Source: Apostichopus japonicus (taxonomy: Eukaryota; Echinodermata; Holothuroidea; Aspidochirotida; Stichopodidae). Taken from it: 64,000 nucleotides of DNA. The notes under the pieces were generated by a model that saw only the letters and a list, made by a program, of their open reading frames with translations, did no database searches and was not told where the DNA came from. A program made the translations under genes and the position numbers. Of this stretch, positions 1 through 15,077 are shown piece after piece. The stretch's first letter is position 1; each line of letters opens with the position of its first letter. The stretch lies in contig NC_092562.1 of the NCBI RefSeq assembly GCF_037975245.1, forward strand, positions 8,345,001-8,409,000. The letters are read 5' to 3'.

Positions 1-3000
1 CGTGCGTTGTTGTTGTTACGGGTGCAATGTTTCTGCGTGACTAAACTGACACAATCCCGACTTTCTCTTAAGTTGTGTCAACAACATGGATTTAAAAAGT
101 ACTCTTGCAAATAAGTAAATTCTATTTAAAGTAAGGTGTGTAAAGCACCCTAACAGACTAAATTTGTCTTGTCACTTTATTTAATAAGACAAATGTTTAC
201 ACGGCATCGACTTTAGAAGAAAGCGATAAATTTGACCAGGTGTTATTAGTGTTGCATTACTACTAAGTAAGACATATTGGTATATTGGTCACTTAATTCT
301 TTTGAGGGAAAGCATTCGCATCATCTTCCCGTCTTCACAGTAATCAGTTTCGCGTTTGACCAGTGTGCTATTCTGATCTATACTGTCCTGTAAATGTTAT
401 AGTTTATATATATTGCTGAGGTTTGCTGCAGTGAAAACGTCTGGCCCTAACACGTTTATCACAAATACTGTTGACACATTTTTGCAGAGAGTTAGACCTC
501 AGGTAGCAGCAAAGGCTGACTATACTTATCTAAATCTTATCAAATAACACAAAAATATATTGCGAACAGAGAAAACACACAATCATCAACATAATTATCA
601 ATTATTAAAGCCGCAAGGTCAGTCCTGGAGGTAATCTATAGTCGAAACAGTCAACTTATTGCGACCGCACCTTGCATATAGTTATGATTCACTAATTGTA
701 CAATGAATGTATGGAAGGTATTGACATGTAATTTGTTTAGGTATATGTCAGTGACAACCGTCCATGAGTATAAGATCCCTTTCTATATGGTGTAAATGAT
801 GCAAAGTATCATACTTTGTCCATGATTGACATTTGCAGGGATAAAGCAACATGCATTGACCCAGGGTTAGTCCTAACATATTTAGCCAATGGATCAGGAA
901 GTCAGTCATGTTTTTCATGAACATTTAACTAAAGAGACAGCATTCATTTGTCATATAGTTTGTCTAATTTCGCTGGCAATTTGGTTATGTCAGTAAAGAG
1001 ACAAATTTACTGCCCATAGCTTTCACTCAAATACTTTAAGGCGTGTATCGTGAACAGTGCATCAGCTGTTTAGTCGTCATTAAATCCACTTTACGCACAT
1101 TCCATGAACAGGTCTGAAGCAATACTGATTGAATAAGTTAAAAGCAAGCTCATTGCAAGGTATAGATACACAAACAACAGGATAACTCTTACAGCTGAAT
1201 CTTTGAACTAGCAGTCAGATTGCTCGGCAATAAAATGATTCTTTCTCGTTCCTTACACCTCATAATCCCTCGAAATGTCTAGATTTTGCGTGGAAATCCA
1301 CAATTGCGATGAGATATAATGCCAAGTTTTGCCAAATGTGTGGTTATATTTAAAGAAAAGCCACAATTTCATTTAAAAGTCAAAATGAAATAATTCATAT
1401 TTTATAATAAATTTTGAGATTTAGACATTTTCCATATATCAAAATACATGCGTCAACGTTTAGCATGAACAGTCAAAATACCTAGAAGTTGAAATTGTAC
1501 AAAATGTGGAAATTCAGAAAACATTACATTATTATGGAAATTAATTGAGCTTTGGGGATTCGTTCGGGAAGTCGAACTATTTTATCAAACGCATAAATTT
1601 TGAGACGAAATATTTGAAATTAAGTCTACATTTTGAGAAAACAGTCGGGATTGAAGACGTAAGGTCAAAATTTGATATAAAGAAATTTTTTACGGAAATA
1701 CTGGGAGGGTCGAAATTCCGAAAAGAAAAACGACGTCGAGTTATTCTGTGGGTGAAATTATCGCTTAATAGTTACCAACATGTAAGCATGCGGGGGGGGG
1801 GGTGAGGGGTGGGGCATCCCTTGCAGAGATCGGGTTCACAGAATTTTGGGTGAACTAATTTTTTTCCCGGTTTTGCGTTTCATTGTTACTTTGTACTTTC
1901 AAATCGGTGACTGTCAGGTGCAGTTTATATGAAGTAACCGGGCCCCTGAAGAGTTATATATTTAGCAAATATTACTAAAGTTATTCAAACACTTTGTTTG
2001 AGGTAAGATTCCATTACGTTTTACTGACTTACTACCCACTTGTAGTACTTGAGTACAAAGGACAGTTGTATAGACTTGGGTAAACCTTTATCATACAACT
2101 AGCAAGGTACAGCTTATCATTGTGGCTCCTTGCATTGTGGCATTCAATAATCACTGAAAAACCAACACAAGAATGTTGTGGCAGTTTGTAATGTCATTTA
2201 TCGCTATATATAGTAATCTAACCACCGATTGTTCTTCGGTCTACGCAAGGGCATAACACTCATAACAATGCGACGGGAGAACGGTCCTAGTTTGAGGGCT
2301 CTTACCAGACCAATGCTATTTGCCCGATTGAAGCAGACAGAATTAGTAACAAGATTGTTTCATGTGTATTATCAAATAATTGATCATTTAATTACCGACA
2401 TCTGCCTTGCTGGGCACCAATTAGGGGAGGGGTGTGGGTAGGGGCAGAGATATTCTCCTGTCCCAGATTCATGATTCTCCCCCCTTAAGTTTCTTTAGTT
2501 CTTCGCCTTATTCATATATAGCAATGCACTATTTATCTATGGTAATTGTGTGGGTCCCTGACATTCCATTTTAACGTTAAAAGAGACACAGTAGAAAACG
2601 TATAGGTTGATATTAAAATTATAAGAGATTGTTCATCTCAATCAATATAAGTAATTACAATATACAGTAATTACAGTTTAGTAATTACAATGTAATTACA
2701 ATATAAGTAATTAAAATAAGTCATTACAATTACAATAATCGGACTTCTATATTGTAACCTGGGTTTACACGTGATAAGAGTATCACAATAACCGTCATCA
2801 TATAATCATTAGTATTATTTGTCGTTTCAAACGTAAAGAATATTGAAAATGTCTCAACATTGTTCTGTCATTGTCTTTCTTGCCGCTCTTGTTTTGTTTA
2901 TAAGAGTATTGTAGAATATTGATTAATTTTTGAGGGTACTCAAGTAGACCCGGTTAGCCTCACGAATTCATTATTTCTCGACTTCACTTTTACGGGTTGT

Positions 3001-6000
3001 TTTCTCTTTCATAACGATGCTTAACATATATATAGATTCAAATTTTTATAATCAGGGAATGATATAAATGAATAAAATTTCTAAATAACGATATTAAGTT
3101 CTTCATATATCAGACAAACATACGAAGCATATTTATACAACGCAACGTTGACGGATAGTAGACGAGGACACGTTTCATAAAGTATTTTCCATTTTCCTCG
3201 CTTAATTTAGCTTTCATATTGTAGACGTGACATTTGCAATAACATGCAGTTTAACTCAAAATCTTTCCAATATTGGAATGCTATTCATTAACGGAGATGC
3301 CCAAACTTCTTAACCAACTGTGCAATTAACAGAAATATCATATTTTATATAATTACCCACCTTTACCTTATATGAAAAGTATTACTGTCAGTTGTCAGTT
3401 TATATTTGATATGCACATCCTACTTGCTAGTGTCCAGATATATTCTATTAATATGAACAAAAAGCAAATTAATGGCTTTTTAAACAGATTGTGTTCAGTT
3501 TGGTTAAAGCTCTTTAACCAATATAAGTCAAAGTTGGAAAATATCCTATTTTAGAGGTCACAAAGACAAAGAAAACAAACATTTCTTGCCTTCGTGCCCT
3601 GCAATGAACTCACTTATGGTTGCTTCAAGATCCATCTCGGTGCAAAGTGTGACTGGTTAAAAGTATATGTCTGGCAAACAATAATAAACATTCAGTCCAG
3701 TTGCAATTCTATACCACTTTGAATTGTTGAGAAATGACACTTTAATCATCTGTGGCTCAAATGGACTTTAGAGGGGAGTTAGTTGATTAACAAAATAGAC
3801 CTCTGATGCAACACATAAATCAGTACATATATTATACACACCTATAACATCAAATGACATACTAACATTGCATCCACACATTTTTCAAGGGCGAGTGGTG
3901 TTAAATCTTATCGAGGTTGCGCTGGTGTTCACATAAAGTTAAAAGAACAGTTTTTATTCCTACATGTTGTGGTCCTTTTGGCGTTCTATAGTTTTGTTGT
4001 GCTACTAGAATTGATCAAACAACGAAACTAACAACTCCTTTGACATCCTGGTAAACTCACGGCGACTTGAATTATATTTTATAGCGTATGTCGTACAGTT
4101 ATAACCGGAAAACACTCGTATTGAATAGTTTCACAATTGTTATGAGAGAGGGGCCTGAACCTTTATGTGAGAGCCGGAGACTAATCAAGGGACTGCTGCC
4201 CTGGGATCACTGAAGCCGACCCCCCATGTGGGGGGGTCTAGGGTCCTACATTTAAAAAAAACAGACGTCCAATGGAGTTCTGAGGTATGTTCATATTATA
4301 AACATGAAGCTCTAAGCGCCCCCCCCCCCACTGACGACGGGTGGTGGGGACGATGACCCCCCCCCCCCTAATAACGCACGTTGAGGGTACGCTCATGATC
4401 ACGTACACGAAGCAAGTACTAATTTAATACGCAACTAAAGTAAATCATGTGCTTTACAAAGACAATATAGTACCTGGCGTTTTCTAATCCTGAAAACGGG
4501 AAGGCTGGGAAGTTCGTAAACTTGAAGCAAAGTTATAATGAAGCAAATGTGAGCAAAGCAAAATTCTTTCCACTTTCATGGACAGTAAAAACATCAGACA
4601 GATAAGATGTCAATAAAAATGATCTGGTTATGTGAACCACTGAATAAACAGTAGCCTGAAAACTAGAGAGTATAGTGTTCATAAATCTCAGATATTGTTG
4701 TTACGAGATCCTCTTGACCCGTGTACGATAAGTGATGGCATGGGTGTGGAATGTATAAGTGGTTCCGACTCATGACGTCACAGCGTCAAAGGTCAGATTT
4801 CGGTCGAAGAAAATGTATGAATTATATAGAGGAAGCCGCACATCTACGGTAACAAGCTAACAACAACAAACTTGAAGTTGTTGTGTTTTTTTTTTTAATT
4901 TCACATTATTTTTGGGGTTGTTTTAGAGCATGATATTCATAAAAGTGTATGAATTTTATTTTGATTTAATTGTACGTGTTTACTAACATTGACTCGGTTT
5001 CGAATGAGTCAATCAGTATTAGTTGAGACCAGTTCGCGGATTGTACGTAAAGTATACATAACTAGCATGAAGTTGATCGGATGCACTGTGTACGGTACGA
5101 GCAGATTATTTGTTGGTCATCTAGAACAAGTGATGTTTTAATGTTCGAAGTTTGTAGGCACCTTCTATTTGAAGGTGATTGCATTGGAAGTGATTGGAAA
5201 ACGATGGTGTTTATTTTATTCCAGAGCGCGAATGTTAAGTGCTTTCAAGTACTTTAAAAATTGTCAGGGTCGGTGGTTGTGATAAATGGACTGTTATCGG
5301 AGCAGTTTCTTTAACAATATTTGCTAGTTTCCCAATTGAACCATCCCTCGTTTACTTGGGGCAGATGAAAAAATGGGTGTATTTTGCCCCCGTGTTGTAG
5401 ACGGTCGGTCTATACCACTGACATATTTAGTAACAACCAGTACTAGGACAAGATTTGGGTGTTATGCAAGTTTTGAGGTCTTCAGAAATAGTCTCCAGAG
5501 ACTTGGAAAGACATTATTGAATAGTGGGATGATAAATGAAAGTACAATTGAGGGGCTTAAGGTTAGTAAACAAGGTAAAGTTGTGATTGTATGGATGGAC
5601 GCAATAACAAAGTTGTTGTTTTTCATACAAAATCTAACGATGCTCTTAGAAAAACATGTTAAATTAAAAATGAACATGCAGTATGATAGAGTGACGTTAT
5701 GTGTACGTTATAATACAATATGTTGACATAAAATCATAAACATCATCTTCAATGTTACAGGAGCCTTCAGTCATAAGTTTAATATGCGAATGGGATTATA
5801 TTAAACACTGTGCTCATTTCAATCACACAAGTTACATCACATCATAGTAATGTACATGCAAATCATACATCCATTTATGTTTGCAAAACTAACATGCCAA
5901 GCATTAATTCACTTATGTTTTTTGCACAAACCTCCTATAATCACGCTATAAAATTAATCATGTTTCAAGCATGGGCCAATCAAAAGCCTTATATGTCGGA

Positions 6001-9000
6001 GCACATTAATTAGAAACCTGTTCGATAATTACTTCATCACGTTAATTATATCCAACTAACCATGCAGCATATTAACAACTTCGTATTGTTGGAAACAGAA
6101 TGATGTTGAAGTTTCGAACGTATATATTAACTAATTTCTAACTTAGGACGGATCTATTCGGTAATACATTATATTAATGTTATCAAGCGGTCGCTAGTAG
6201 GGCTACTATTTGGTGTTCTAATGTTATGACATGTTTTTAAGTAGATCAGTAAATTTAATTTCAATTCACCAGAGACCATTCATAGTTGTACTGAGGAGTT
6301 AACATTCTATGTAATATTACCCATTCCTCCCCAGATCTCACCATGCAGTGTTCCCAACACTTCACACTATCCACATTGTTATTACCGGAATTTCTAAAAC
6401 AACCGCACAATTTTCTTTGATTTTCAATAACTGTGTCAAATATGTAAATGAATTAAAATATGAAAACGTCTCTGTAATTCCCAGACTCGCATTTAATTAA
6501 AGTTTGAAGCTCACGTGTACATACGTACAGTGCCGTTATGCTCTTGAGGAAAGATCAATGATAACAATAACACGTCAACGTGTGTGAGCACAACAACCAA
6601 GTGCTGATACCCCCGCTGACAGACACAAGTCATACGCACTTACATTGACGCACAGAAATACGACCTATAGACCTTAATTTGCATGAAAACGGTATTCTTC
6701 AAACTGCTTGTAGTTAGTCACCCTAGAGAGATGTTTTCATGTCAAAATGCTGTGTTGGAACGTACACTTAACGTCACTCTGTCAGTTTGCGACATCAAGA
6801 TATTTGCGAAAGTTTCCGCACCACTTCACATTTCGTGATGGTTTTAAGAATTTTGGATGGTTAGTTTTCGGTATCAAGGGCTGGACCGATATGTAAATTC
6901 GACGTTTTTACCTAATAATCTTGAAAGAGCAACGGCCAAGTCGAGAGCCGTTTGCCGAAATGCACTTGAGTTTGCAAAGATAGTGGCGAACGAGGCATCT
7001 ACAGGCACAAGAGCACTTGAAGTGAATTAACAGGGAGACGATTTCCGTCTTGCCTTAAGGTTTCAAAGGCTTTGATTCCAAGAGTTCTGATATTGACTCC
7101 GATGAGAATTTTTTTTCCAAGGAGATTTTAAGTAATATTACGGTAATTACCTTATCTCAAAGTATGAAGTTTTCATTTGGGTAAAGTTGCGCAAGATCAA
7201 CTTGATGCCACATTGGAAAAGTCAAGATTTGTTAATTTTAATTTATGCAATCATTTTCCGTCATCTTTTAGGCCATCCTAGTTTTGAAAATAAATGCCAA
7301 GTAGTGAGATTTACCTTCCGCAAATTATTTCTCTTTTAGTTAATGAAAAATTTGAAATGTCATCTTGGCTGAAGTGATGGTAATTATATTAATTGAGATC
7401 CGTGTATAAGAGTCATAGGCTTTATACTATACAGGTTACCGGATCATGAGACTGCTTACGCACGTATCTTCGTCACGAAAAACGAAGAGGAGAAAAGAAT
7501 ACACGCGACTTGACTTGGAAGGATAAAACTTATTTAGAATATGTTTGTTGCGTGAAACATATTATATGGTCGAATACGCTAGTGTCCATAGAAAGCTCGA
7601 GACATAATAGTAATCTTTTCATCTGCAAGAGAAATAAGATATAGTCACTCTCCTATTCTGACTGCGGGTTTAACTTTGCGCATTTTTAAAAATTCATTGT
7701 GACTCATTGTTATGTTTCTGAATGTTTTTAACGGCAAAATATACGTCTAAAAGGCGTATAGTTTGTTTAAATAATGGAACTTAGGAACTAGTATGGAAAG
7801 TCAAACACGTTTATAATCTTATAGTTAGGCAATCCTGCATTTCCCGTTTGTATTCAGTAAACTGATAGCAATTAAACTAGCGAATAAGGTTAGACATACA
7901 TTATCTGTACAACATGGTTTATATAAGGCGATGAGAAACTTCATGCACAGTTGGGTCCTCTCTACTCTTTATCTCTTTCCGCGATCTCTCGACATGACTT
8001 AGAAGCCACAACAAAACGTAGAAGTTTACCCGTTGCTAGTCCCTATAATATACATGTTTAAACGTCTGCAGTCTTCAGCTGCATGGTCATGTCCTTCCTT
8101 CCGTTGAAACTGACGTGACCAATACTTCGAAATCGCACAAGCTTGCTATCTTTCCGACGTGAATGGTTTAAGAAATTGTTCTGACTTCTACAAACTTTCC
8201 ACGGTTTGCCTGCTTTGTCGTAATTTAACGATTGCATAAGACAAAGTGTTTCCTAGCAACAGAAATAACATGAAATGAATAACATATAACAGGATCGGAA
8301 TCTTCAACTATAGGAACAGGTTGAAATGACTACCACTTGAATTCTATTTATTCTGTTGGAATACAGTAGATATTATTTTACATTTGAAATAAAATACTAC
8401 ATTTATAACCTTTACATGGGGTGGGATGGTGGTGGGGACAATATCCAGGTTGCCTCAGATGTTTACTGGTTTGATCTTCTTTCAAGGGTATTCATAAGTA
8501 TGGCTATTTTAAACGAAGGGATTAAACGACACAAAAACTCTATTCCAGATAAGAATTTAACGTAAGATTTCGAGTTTATTAAATGCTTAAATGCCATTAT
8601 ATGCATGTATACTTCATACCGTTTCAGATACAAAGTATGATATGGCGCTTAAAGCATTCATGCTACATAAAACAAGTTGGATCCTACCGCGATAAAGTTT
8701 CTTCTGTTACTATATTAGGTTTCTTGCATATTACTAAACGTTAGCAATACAGTTCATATTGCTTATATTTCCATTATGATAACAACTAGAACATTTTACT
8801 TCAAAACGACTCAGTGTTTTGACGGCTGTATCTACAAGTTGAAAATGGAGTTTAAAAAATAACATTCAACCTCAACAAGAAACGGTTAAGTCGGCAATAT
8901 GAGAAAATTTAAATTGCACATCACAATGTAAACTAATAAGGTGCTTTTCTTGCAGGCGTGTATAGAAAATACAAGAACGAATCAAACATTCTTGTCATTT

Positions 9001-11588
9001 CGTGTAGATAAAGTTCGATCCTTCAGATGGCGCGGCAGACGTTCTGGTGCGCATGTGGACATATGTCAGTATTCGCTTTGCATTTCTTAGAAGAATTTCT
9101 TACAAACTATATCATCTCGTATTACACTTTTGCAACTGAAGAGCAAAATACCTTCTTAACTTCGAAATAGATTTTGTGTGTCATGTTACTCGCATGCTAT
9201 ACTCAATTTTTGTGATGGTTTCTTATTTTGATAAAATATTGAAGATAAATTGAGTGTTTTTGCTATTCCTTGGCGAAATTTTAAAAAGTTATTTTCGGAA
9301 AGTGAAGTGACCTCCTAGGGATATTGACTTGTTTTCAATCTCACAGTCAAGTGAAAGATTTCTTTTCGTATAAGCGTTTCGACCTAGATCTCAATGGTTG
9401 ACTTTTGTAGAAGTGAGGTTTGAAGTTAGCCGACACAGTCTAACGTATTATCAACTGTAATTGTTTATTCTTCACTATAGGAATAATCGTAACCTTCGTT
9501 TAGCAAGATATTGAAAAAGGTTACTAACTGCATGAATGTTAATTTCACGATTTTCTTAAAAGAATAATCTATGGCATCAAACTTTAAGTCTAGAAAAAGA
9601 GAATATTAATATACCACAACACACCAAGTCTTAGATCAATTGCATTTACCATGTGGAGAGAAATCTAACATTGAATAACTCTGTTAAGCGCCGTATTTTT
9701 CTTAACGTACGACCAAGGATATGACGTCACTATTGCACTTTGTGCAGATTTTCTAAAGCAGTAAGCGCAGTGCTATTCAAACTAGATTGGATCCTGTTTG
9801 ATATAAATTATATATGAATGAGCATAGGCAATAAACCAACAATACGTACGTACGTACAGAAGCCCTTGTAGTATTGTTACCACTCACTTTGTTTAATAAG
9901 CTCAGTTTATCACTACTTTTATAAATTCGGAAGTGTGCTAAAAATAGTATAAATTGCCTCAACTCATGGAATCCCTACTTGATCCTGTGTCGCCGCCGAA
10001 TGCCAGTGATGACAAAGATGGCCGGTACTAGTAGTTATCGTGTTGGTACCAGTTCCACTAATACTACTGAAACTCCATCGAATAATGGGCGCAATCTTCA
10101 AAAGGGTCTTCACAAGACTTCTGTTAAACTTTTGTTAAATTTGTATAGGTGGCAAACTTAAACTTGTCGGTTTCTATAGCATGGAGCCATGTTTTATATC
10201 TACTGTGGGTTAGGAATTGGGGGAAAATCGCCGTTTCTCATGATTTGAAGGCCTATTAGTACAACCAAATGCTTGGCATATCGTTTTCACAGAAGCGATA
10301 GCGTATGTATGACGTATGCTCACATTTGTTACCAAACAAAGTAAACAGAAGACGTCACACTACAAGATCTATGAATAATTCATGAGTTGGTTTCGAACGT
10401 TTCCGTCGTTAAAACTGATAACGAATTTGTAATCGTCACTTCAAAAATTGTATTCCAATTTACCTGTGTGTCAATTTTATATTATTTTGGGAGCTCACTA
10501 AAGTTTCTATAACCAACTGGATTATTCTTTTAACCATATTTACCATCATTTTAGTCGTAATACATTATAACATTTCACTTCTTGACCTTGGATATTACTT
10601 TTCTCACAGTACCCGTTCTAACCGGTTCTAATTCCAACACACAGCGTTCTATATTTGCATTGTTTTCCGTATACTGCTTGTTGATGACTGAAAAAATACA
10701 AGCAATACCAACATTTCATTAAGTTTATACGAGTGTGCATGAGATAAAAACAAAGAATTTGTCGGGGGATCGCATCGACGAGTTTGAAGTTCCATAGAAG
10801 AAAAGGAAACAATGTAAGATATGAAAACTTGCTATTACACCGATGAAAGTTGTTTAGAGTTCCTTGTTTTGGACAGTTCATACCCGATAAATTATGTTTC
10901 TATATTAACCCATAGAAGACTTTTGTTCACATGAATAGAAGCTATGTATTAATAATTCTCTTAATTATATTATTCTATTATTCTATATTATATTATTAAC
11001 TTCAAAATAGTATTATCATATAAAATACCAAAATTTTGTCACGAATGACCATGGGGAAATAAATGAAACAGAAAATTTTGAAAGCAGAAATCAAACTGGA
11101 TGCCAAAAACAATTACGTCACGAGGTATGTCTTTCATCTCTAAAGAGTATGAAGTGACAGGGAAGAAGATTAAATCTAAACAATTTAAAAAGCAACGGTG
11201 GAGATTGAAAGCATTAAAACGATATAAGTGAACAAAGTAAAGGTGCCCATATTTCTTCTTCTCTTGTCGAAAAATAAACACAGTACGGTGAACTGTACTC
11301 ATAACTGAAGAATACGATCTGTGAAAAGAGCGACTAATGGATTTAGAGCAATCACAAAAAAAGTTTAGATATTAGGCAGGACCTTCTGATAAGATAATCA
11401 AAACTGAATTAAATGCTCGTTCCAAGAGGCTAAATGTCAGCAAAATGAACAAAAAGTGGTAAATTATAAGATTTCAGCGGACCAAGTTGCAGATTGGGTA
11501 CATAACTAACTCCGCTTGTTGCCGTATGAATTTAAGAAAAAGTATTCAATTCGAGGTTTCAGGTCATTTAACATCAGCCTTTAGAAGG
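1..11588. other. AT-rich intergenic or intronic DNA, no gene recognised
   Basis: No reading frame in this stretch resembles a known protein, and the longest (5373-5726, 117 codons) has no recognisable motif. Splice-like signals are not joined to any coding segment I can identify. Visible local structure is limited to homopolymer G/C tracts (about 1792-1801, 4320-4330, 4360-4368), the short GTAATTACAAT repeat at 2640-2735, and a short ACGT repeat near 9845. Non-coding DNA or an intron of a gene lying outside the window are both possible. Confidence 0.6.
2636..2738. repeat. Degenerate short tandem repeat (GTAATTACAAT-type)
   Basis: The phrase GTAATTACAATATA and shortened versions (GTAATTACAGT, GTAATTACAATG, GTAATTAAAATA) recur head to tail about six times. 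The TAATTA core is self-complementary. No function is suggested. Confidence 0.6.
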
Positions 11589-12150
11589 AGCATACTTTAC
11601 TATATGAGCATACTTTAACATAAACCACATGAAGTATTGCATAGACTTCATAAATTATTACATAAAACACAAGAAGAGTTACATTAATTTTTTGAAGTAT
11701 TGCATAAAACCACATGAAATATTACATTAAGCACAGATATGTTGTATCAACCATTTAAAATATTGCATAACCCATATAGTATTACATAAACCACATGAAG
11801 TGTTGCATAAACTACATGGAGTATTTCATAAACCACATGAATTATTGCATGAAACACATGAAGTATTGCATAGGCCACAAGAAGCATTACATCAATTTTT
11901 TGAAGTATTGCATAAACCCTACCAACTATCACTTTAACCACATGAAGCATTGCATAAACCATGAAGTATTACATAAACCACATGAAGCATTGCATAAAGC
12001 ACATGAAGCATTGCATAAACCACATGCACTATTGTTATAGACCACTTGAAATATTGCATAAACCATACAGTATTACATAAGCCACATGAATTATTGCATG
12101 AAACACATGAAGTACTGCACAAACCACATGGAGTATTGTTTAGTATTGCA
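11588..12150. repeat. Short-period tandem array (CACATGAAGTATTGCATAAAC unit)
   Basis: About twenty degenerate copies of a unit like CATGAAGTATTGCATAAACC run head to tail, with variants such as GAAGCATTGCATAAAGCA and GAATTATTGCATGAAACA. Spacing varies between about 20 and 30 bp, so the array is old or mutates by small indels. Because the unit lacks stop codons in several frames, both strands show overlapping open frames rich in His, Tyr, Val and Leu. These are by-products of the repeat, not genes. Confidence 0.8.
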
Positions 12151-12839
12151 ACATTGGTCGGGTTCACAATTCAAGTTATATCTTGCATGTTTCAGTTCTC
12201 CGATAATCTAAATCAACTAACTTATTTTAACCTGACATCCAAACAGGAAGATGGGCAAAATCCGCAAAAGCCATCACTATCCATAGCGGATCGCGATACT
12301 TAATTTATGACGTGATTGATGAGGCGATCTGTACAATGTAGACGGCGTTTAGCGACTTTCTAAAACTTAACAACTACATGAAAAAATGGTTTCGAGAGTA
12401 ATGTGTATGACATAAAAGCCATGTGATCTAAGTTGAAGGTAAATCATTAGGTGTAAGAATACTATGAAAAGTAAAAAAAAAATAAAATCCTCAAACCACG
12501 CTCAACAAAGTCAGTCATAGTTATGCACAAAACGTCAAATGTGCAGTAATTCACAGATCACCTAACGAAGGTGTTTCATCACTTCGTGTATGCAGCACTG
12601 ATTACTGTCGAAGAGGGTTCAATGTAAGATACTGTTTTATGACACTAGCAACCTCTTTTCTAAGTTGCACGGTACAGAGTAACCATCATTCCTGTCATGT
12701 AGAATGCATTATATCTCCCTGGATACATACACATAATTCCGTTGCGGAGAGACTATACTTACAAATATAAAGTGTTAAACATTTCTATAAAGCGTAAGTT
12801 GTCCGTGGGACACGTTCCTAGTTACGTTAACGACCCGTT

Positions 12840-13215
12840 ATATAGGCGTAGCAGCCCAATTTGTTTGGGGGGGGGGGTGGGGTGGGGGAGGCTGTAACGA
12901 CTTGCCCGAAAACTATAACCAAAATTGCGCGTTCAGCATGTTAATGTAAACATCATAGACATGCATCGGTTATTACATCGCATGCCAAGTACATACAATC
13001 ATTTGCAGTGTTATTATTCTTCCATATTGGTTATAACTTTTGGGGAAGCCGTTACAATAATCATGATAATCATAATATAAGTTTAACCATTGAAAAACAC
13101 AGTGCAATTGACTTTTCTTTTAGTAGGTGCCCGAAAAAATTCTCAGCATAGTGCCCGAATTTTCACAAAAATATTTGGTTGGGGGGGGGGGGGGGCTGCA
13201 GCCCCCAGCCAAAGA
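12840..13215. mobile_element. Probable short non-autonomous transposon fragment bounded by G runs
   Basis: The segment starts near a GGCGTAGCAGCCCA phrase followed by a G-rich tract and ends at a long G tract next to GGGCTGCAGCCCCC. Similar short elements with TIR-like GGCGT phrases and subterminal G runs occur elsewhere in the window. No clean inverted terminal repeat or target duplication could be defined, so the limits are approximate. Confidence 0.3.
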
Positions 13216-13294
13216 AAAAACTATATACATAAATGAAAATATAATCAATGTCTTAATAAGGAATAATTTATAAACATACAATATAAACGATGTA

Positions 13295-14504
13295 TCAATA
13301 CTGAGAAATTACTTCTTTTTTTAGCGTTTTTCTAAATGTTACTTTAGATGATTTAGATTTATAAGCAGCAGTAAGAGAATTCCATGTCCTTATAGCACGA
13401 TTCTTTAAACTTAACGTACCAAATGTTGTATTACATAAGTTGGATTGCTTGACCGGCACTCATAGTGCGGTGACTATGTTTGGCGCTGTTAATAGTAAAG
13501 AAGTCATGACAGGCTGCAGGAAGTAAGCCATTCCAAGCCTTGTAAAAGAATGTGGCTACATTCAGCCTAACAATATAGCTAAATTTTAATAAGTTGAGCA
13601 ATTAGAAAAGTGAGCTGGTGTGTTCACGATATTCAGAATGACCTATATGAGGTATGACTTTCTTTTTCTTTTGTAGGATTTCAAGAGGGTGAAGATAAAC
13701 ATTATGGGTGCCAGACCAGATTATAGAGCAATATGAAAAATGGGGGAAGCCTAAAGTTTGGTAAGCATTCTAAGAAATTTCTGAGAAAAGTATAGTGTTT
13801 CAACTTAGAAATTACCAACATTTTTCGCTACAGTGTTTGCAATATTTGATATATGTTCACACCAAGTAAGTTTACTTTCAATATATACTCCGAGAAAACT
13901 AATACTATGTACATGCTTGACCGGCTAACCATCCATTAAAATATCTTTTCCCCCAAAAAAAAGATTTACTTTTATTGAAAACAATGTAGCTGGTTTTATC
14001 AAGATTACGTGATAGCTTATTAGTTGCAAACAAGTCGTAAACTATATTCAACTCCATGGACACTATGTCAGGTAAAGTATATTCAAATTATTAGATTCGA
14101 AAAATATACTAGTGTCATCTGCAAATAAAATAGTTTTTGCAATATTAGAGATATGACAGATGTTATTGATATATATGATGAATAGAAGTGGTCCTAGTAT
14201 TGAACCTTGAGGAACACCACAGCGGATTTCAGCATAGTCAGACATGGTGTTTCTATACGAAGTAAACTGTAACCGTTTCGATAAGTAGCTGTCCATTCAG
14301 TTAAGGGTTGGTCCTCTATAATGCCGTAGAACGATAATTGTGTAGGAGAATACGATGGTCAATGCTATCAAAAGCTTTTGATAGGTCTAAGAATATACCA
14401 ATACATGTTTTCTTCTTATTAAGGTTATTGTATAATTTATCAATGACATCTGCCAGGGTAAGCTCAGTTATTAATTTATTTATAAATTGAAACATATATC
14501 GCAA
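13295..14504 (-). pseudogene. LINE ORF2 remnant: reverse transcriptase and C-terminus (jockey/CR1/L2-like)
   Basis: Read on the minus strand this is the 3' half of a non-LTR retrotransposon ORF2. The reverse transcriptase palm is visible as FLDLSKAFDSIDH (motif A, about 14316-14504), then CGVPQGSILGPLLFIIYINN and FADDT (motifs B and C, about 14063-14296). Further on, the frame ending in TGA at 13295-13297 reads FGTLSLKNRAIRTWNSLTAA followed by a FRKTLKK-type tail, the usual C-terminus of CR1, L2 and jockey-type elements. The frame breaks at least between motif A and motif B, after FADDT, and in the linker near 13440, so it is dead. The endonuclease half is missing, as expected of a 5'-truncated insertion. 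The exact clade is inference. Confidence 0.85.
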
Positions 14505-15077
14505 GTCATGACTTTTCCCCTCTTTATACTTTCAATTCCACCGCTTTAGTTATTAGCTTAGAGAAACTCTTAGATGTCAGTATGATTGCATTCAACCGAC
14601 ATTCTCTTGTATCATTGAAAGCATGCATGGTTAGCCTGCTAGCTTATGATTGGAGTCCTCGTTAACTCGGTGTTACACGTGCCTTGATCATGAATGGATG
14701 AAGAATGAATTAGAAGTGACGATGTGCGTAAGTTAACCCGTATGCTGCTCTCATATCATATTGAAACTATATTAACCAATTAAATAGCAATTAAATGTCG
14801 ATAGAAATTAACAGAACGCGGATTTTCGATGATTCATTATCAAAAAACCGCTTGTTGGGGGGAGATCAAATTGGACTCCGTCTGGTTGCATAGATGTTGA
14901 CATATCAAGATTCAGATCCAAGAGTTTAACCAGAAAAATGCAATCCATATTCGCGTATTGGAAATAATTGCATAAACAATAACTGTTGAAAGCTTGAACT
15001 TTACTTTCAACTACTAGTAAAATTAACGACGTAGAAAGATTTGTAACAGTTAAGGAAATCAGAAGAAACTTATCCCT

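Noticed and set aside
5373-5726. 117-codon frame
   Set aside because: It is the longest frame in the first 11 kb, but there is no recognisable motif, no splice partners and no repeat relationship; its length is compatible with chance.
11747-12303. Several overlapping frames of 71-85 codons on both strands
   Set aside because: They come from the short-period CATGAAGTATTGCATAAAC tandem repeat, which happens to lack stops.
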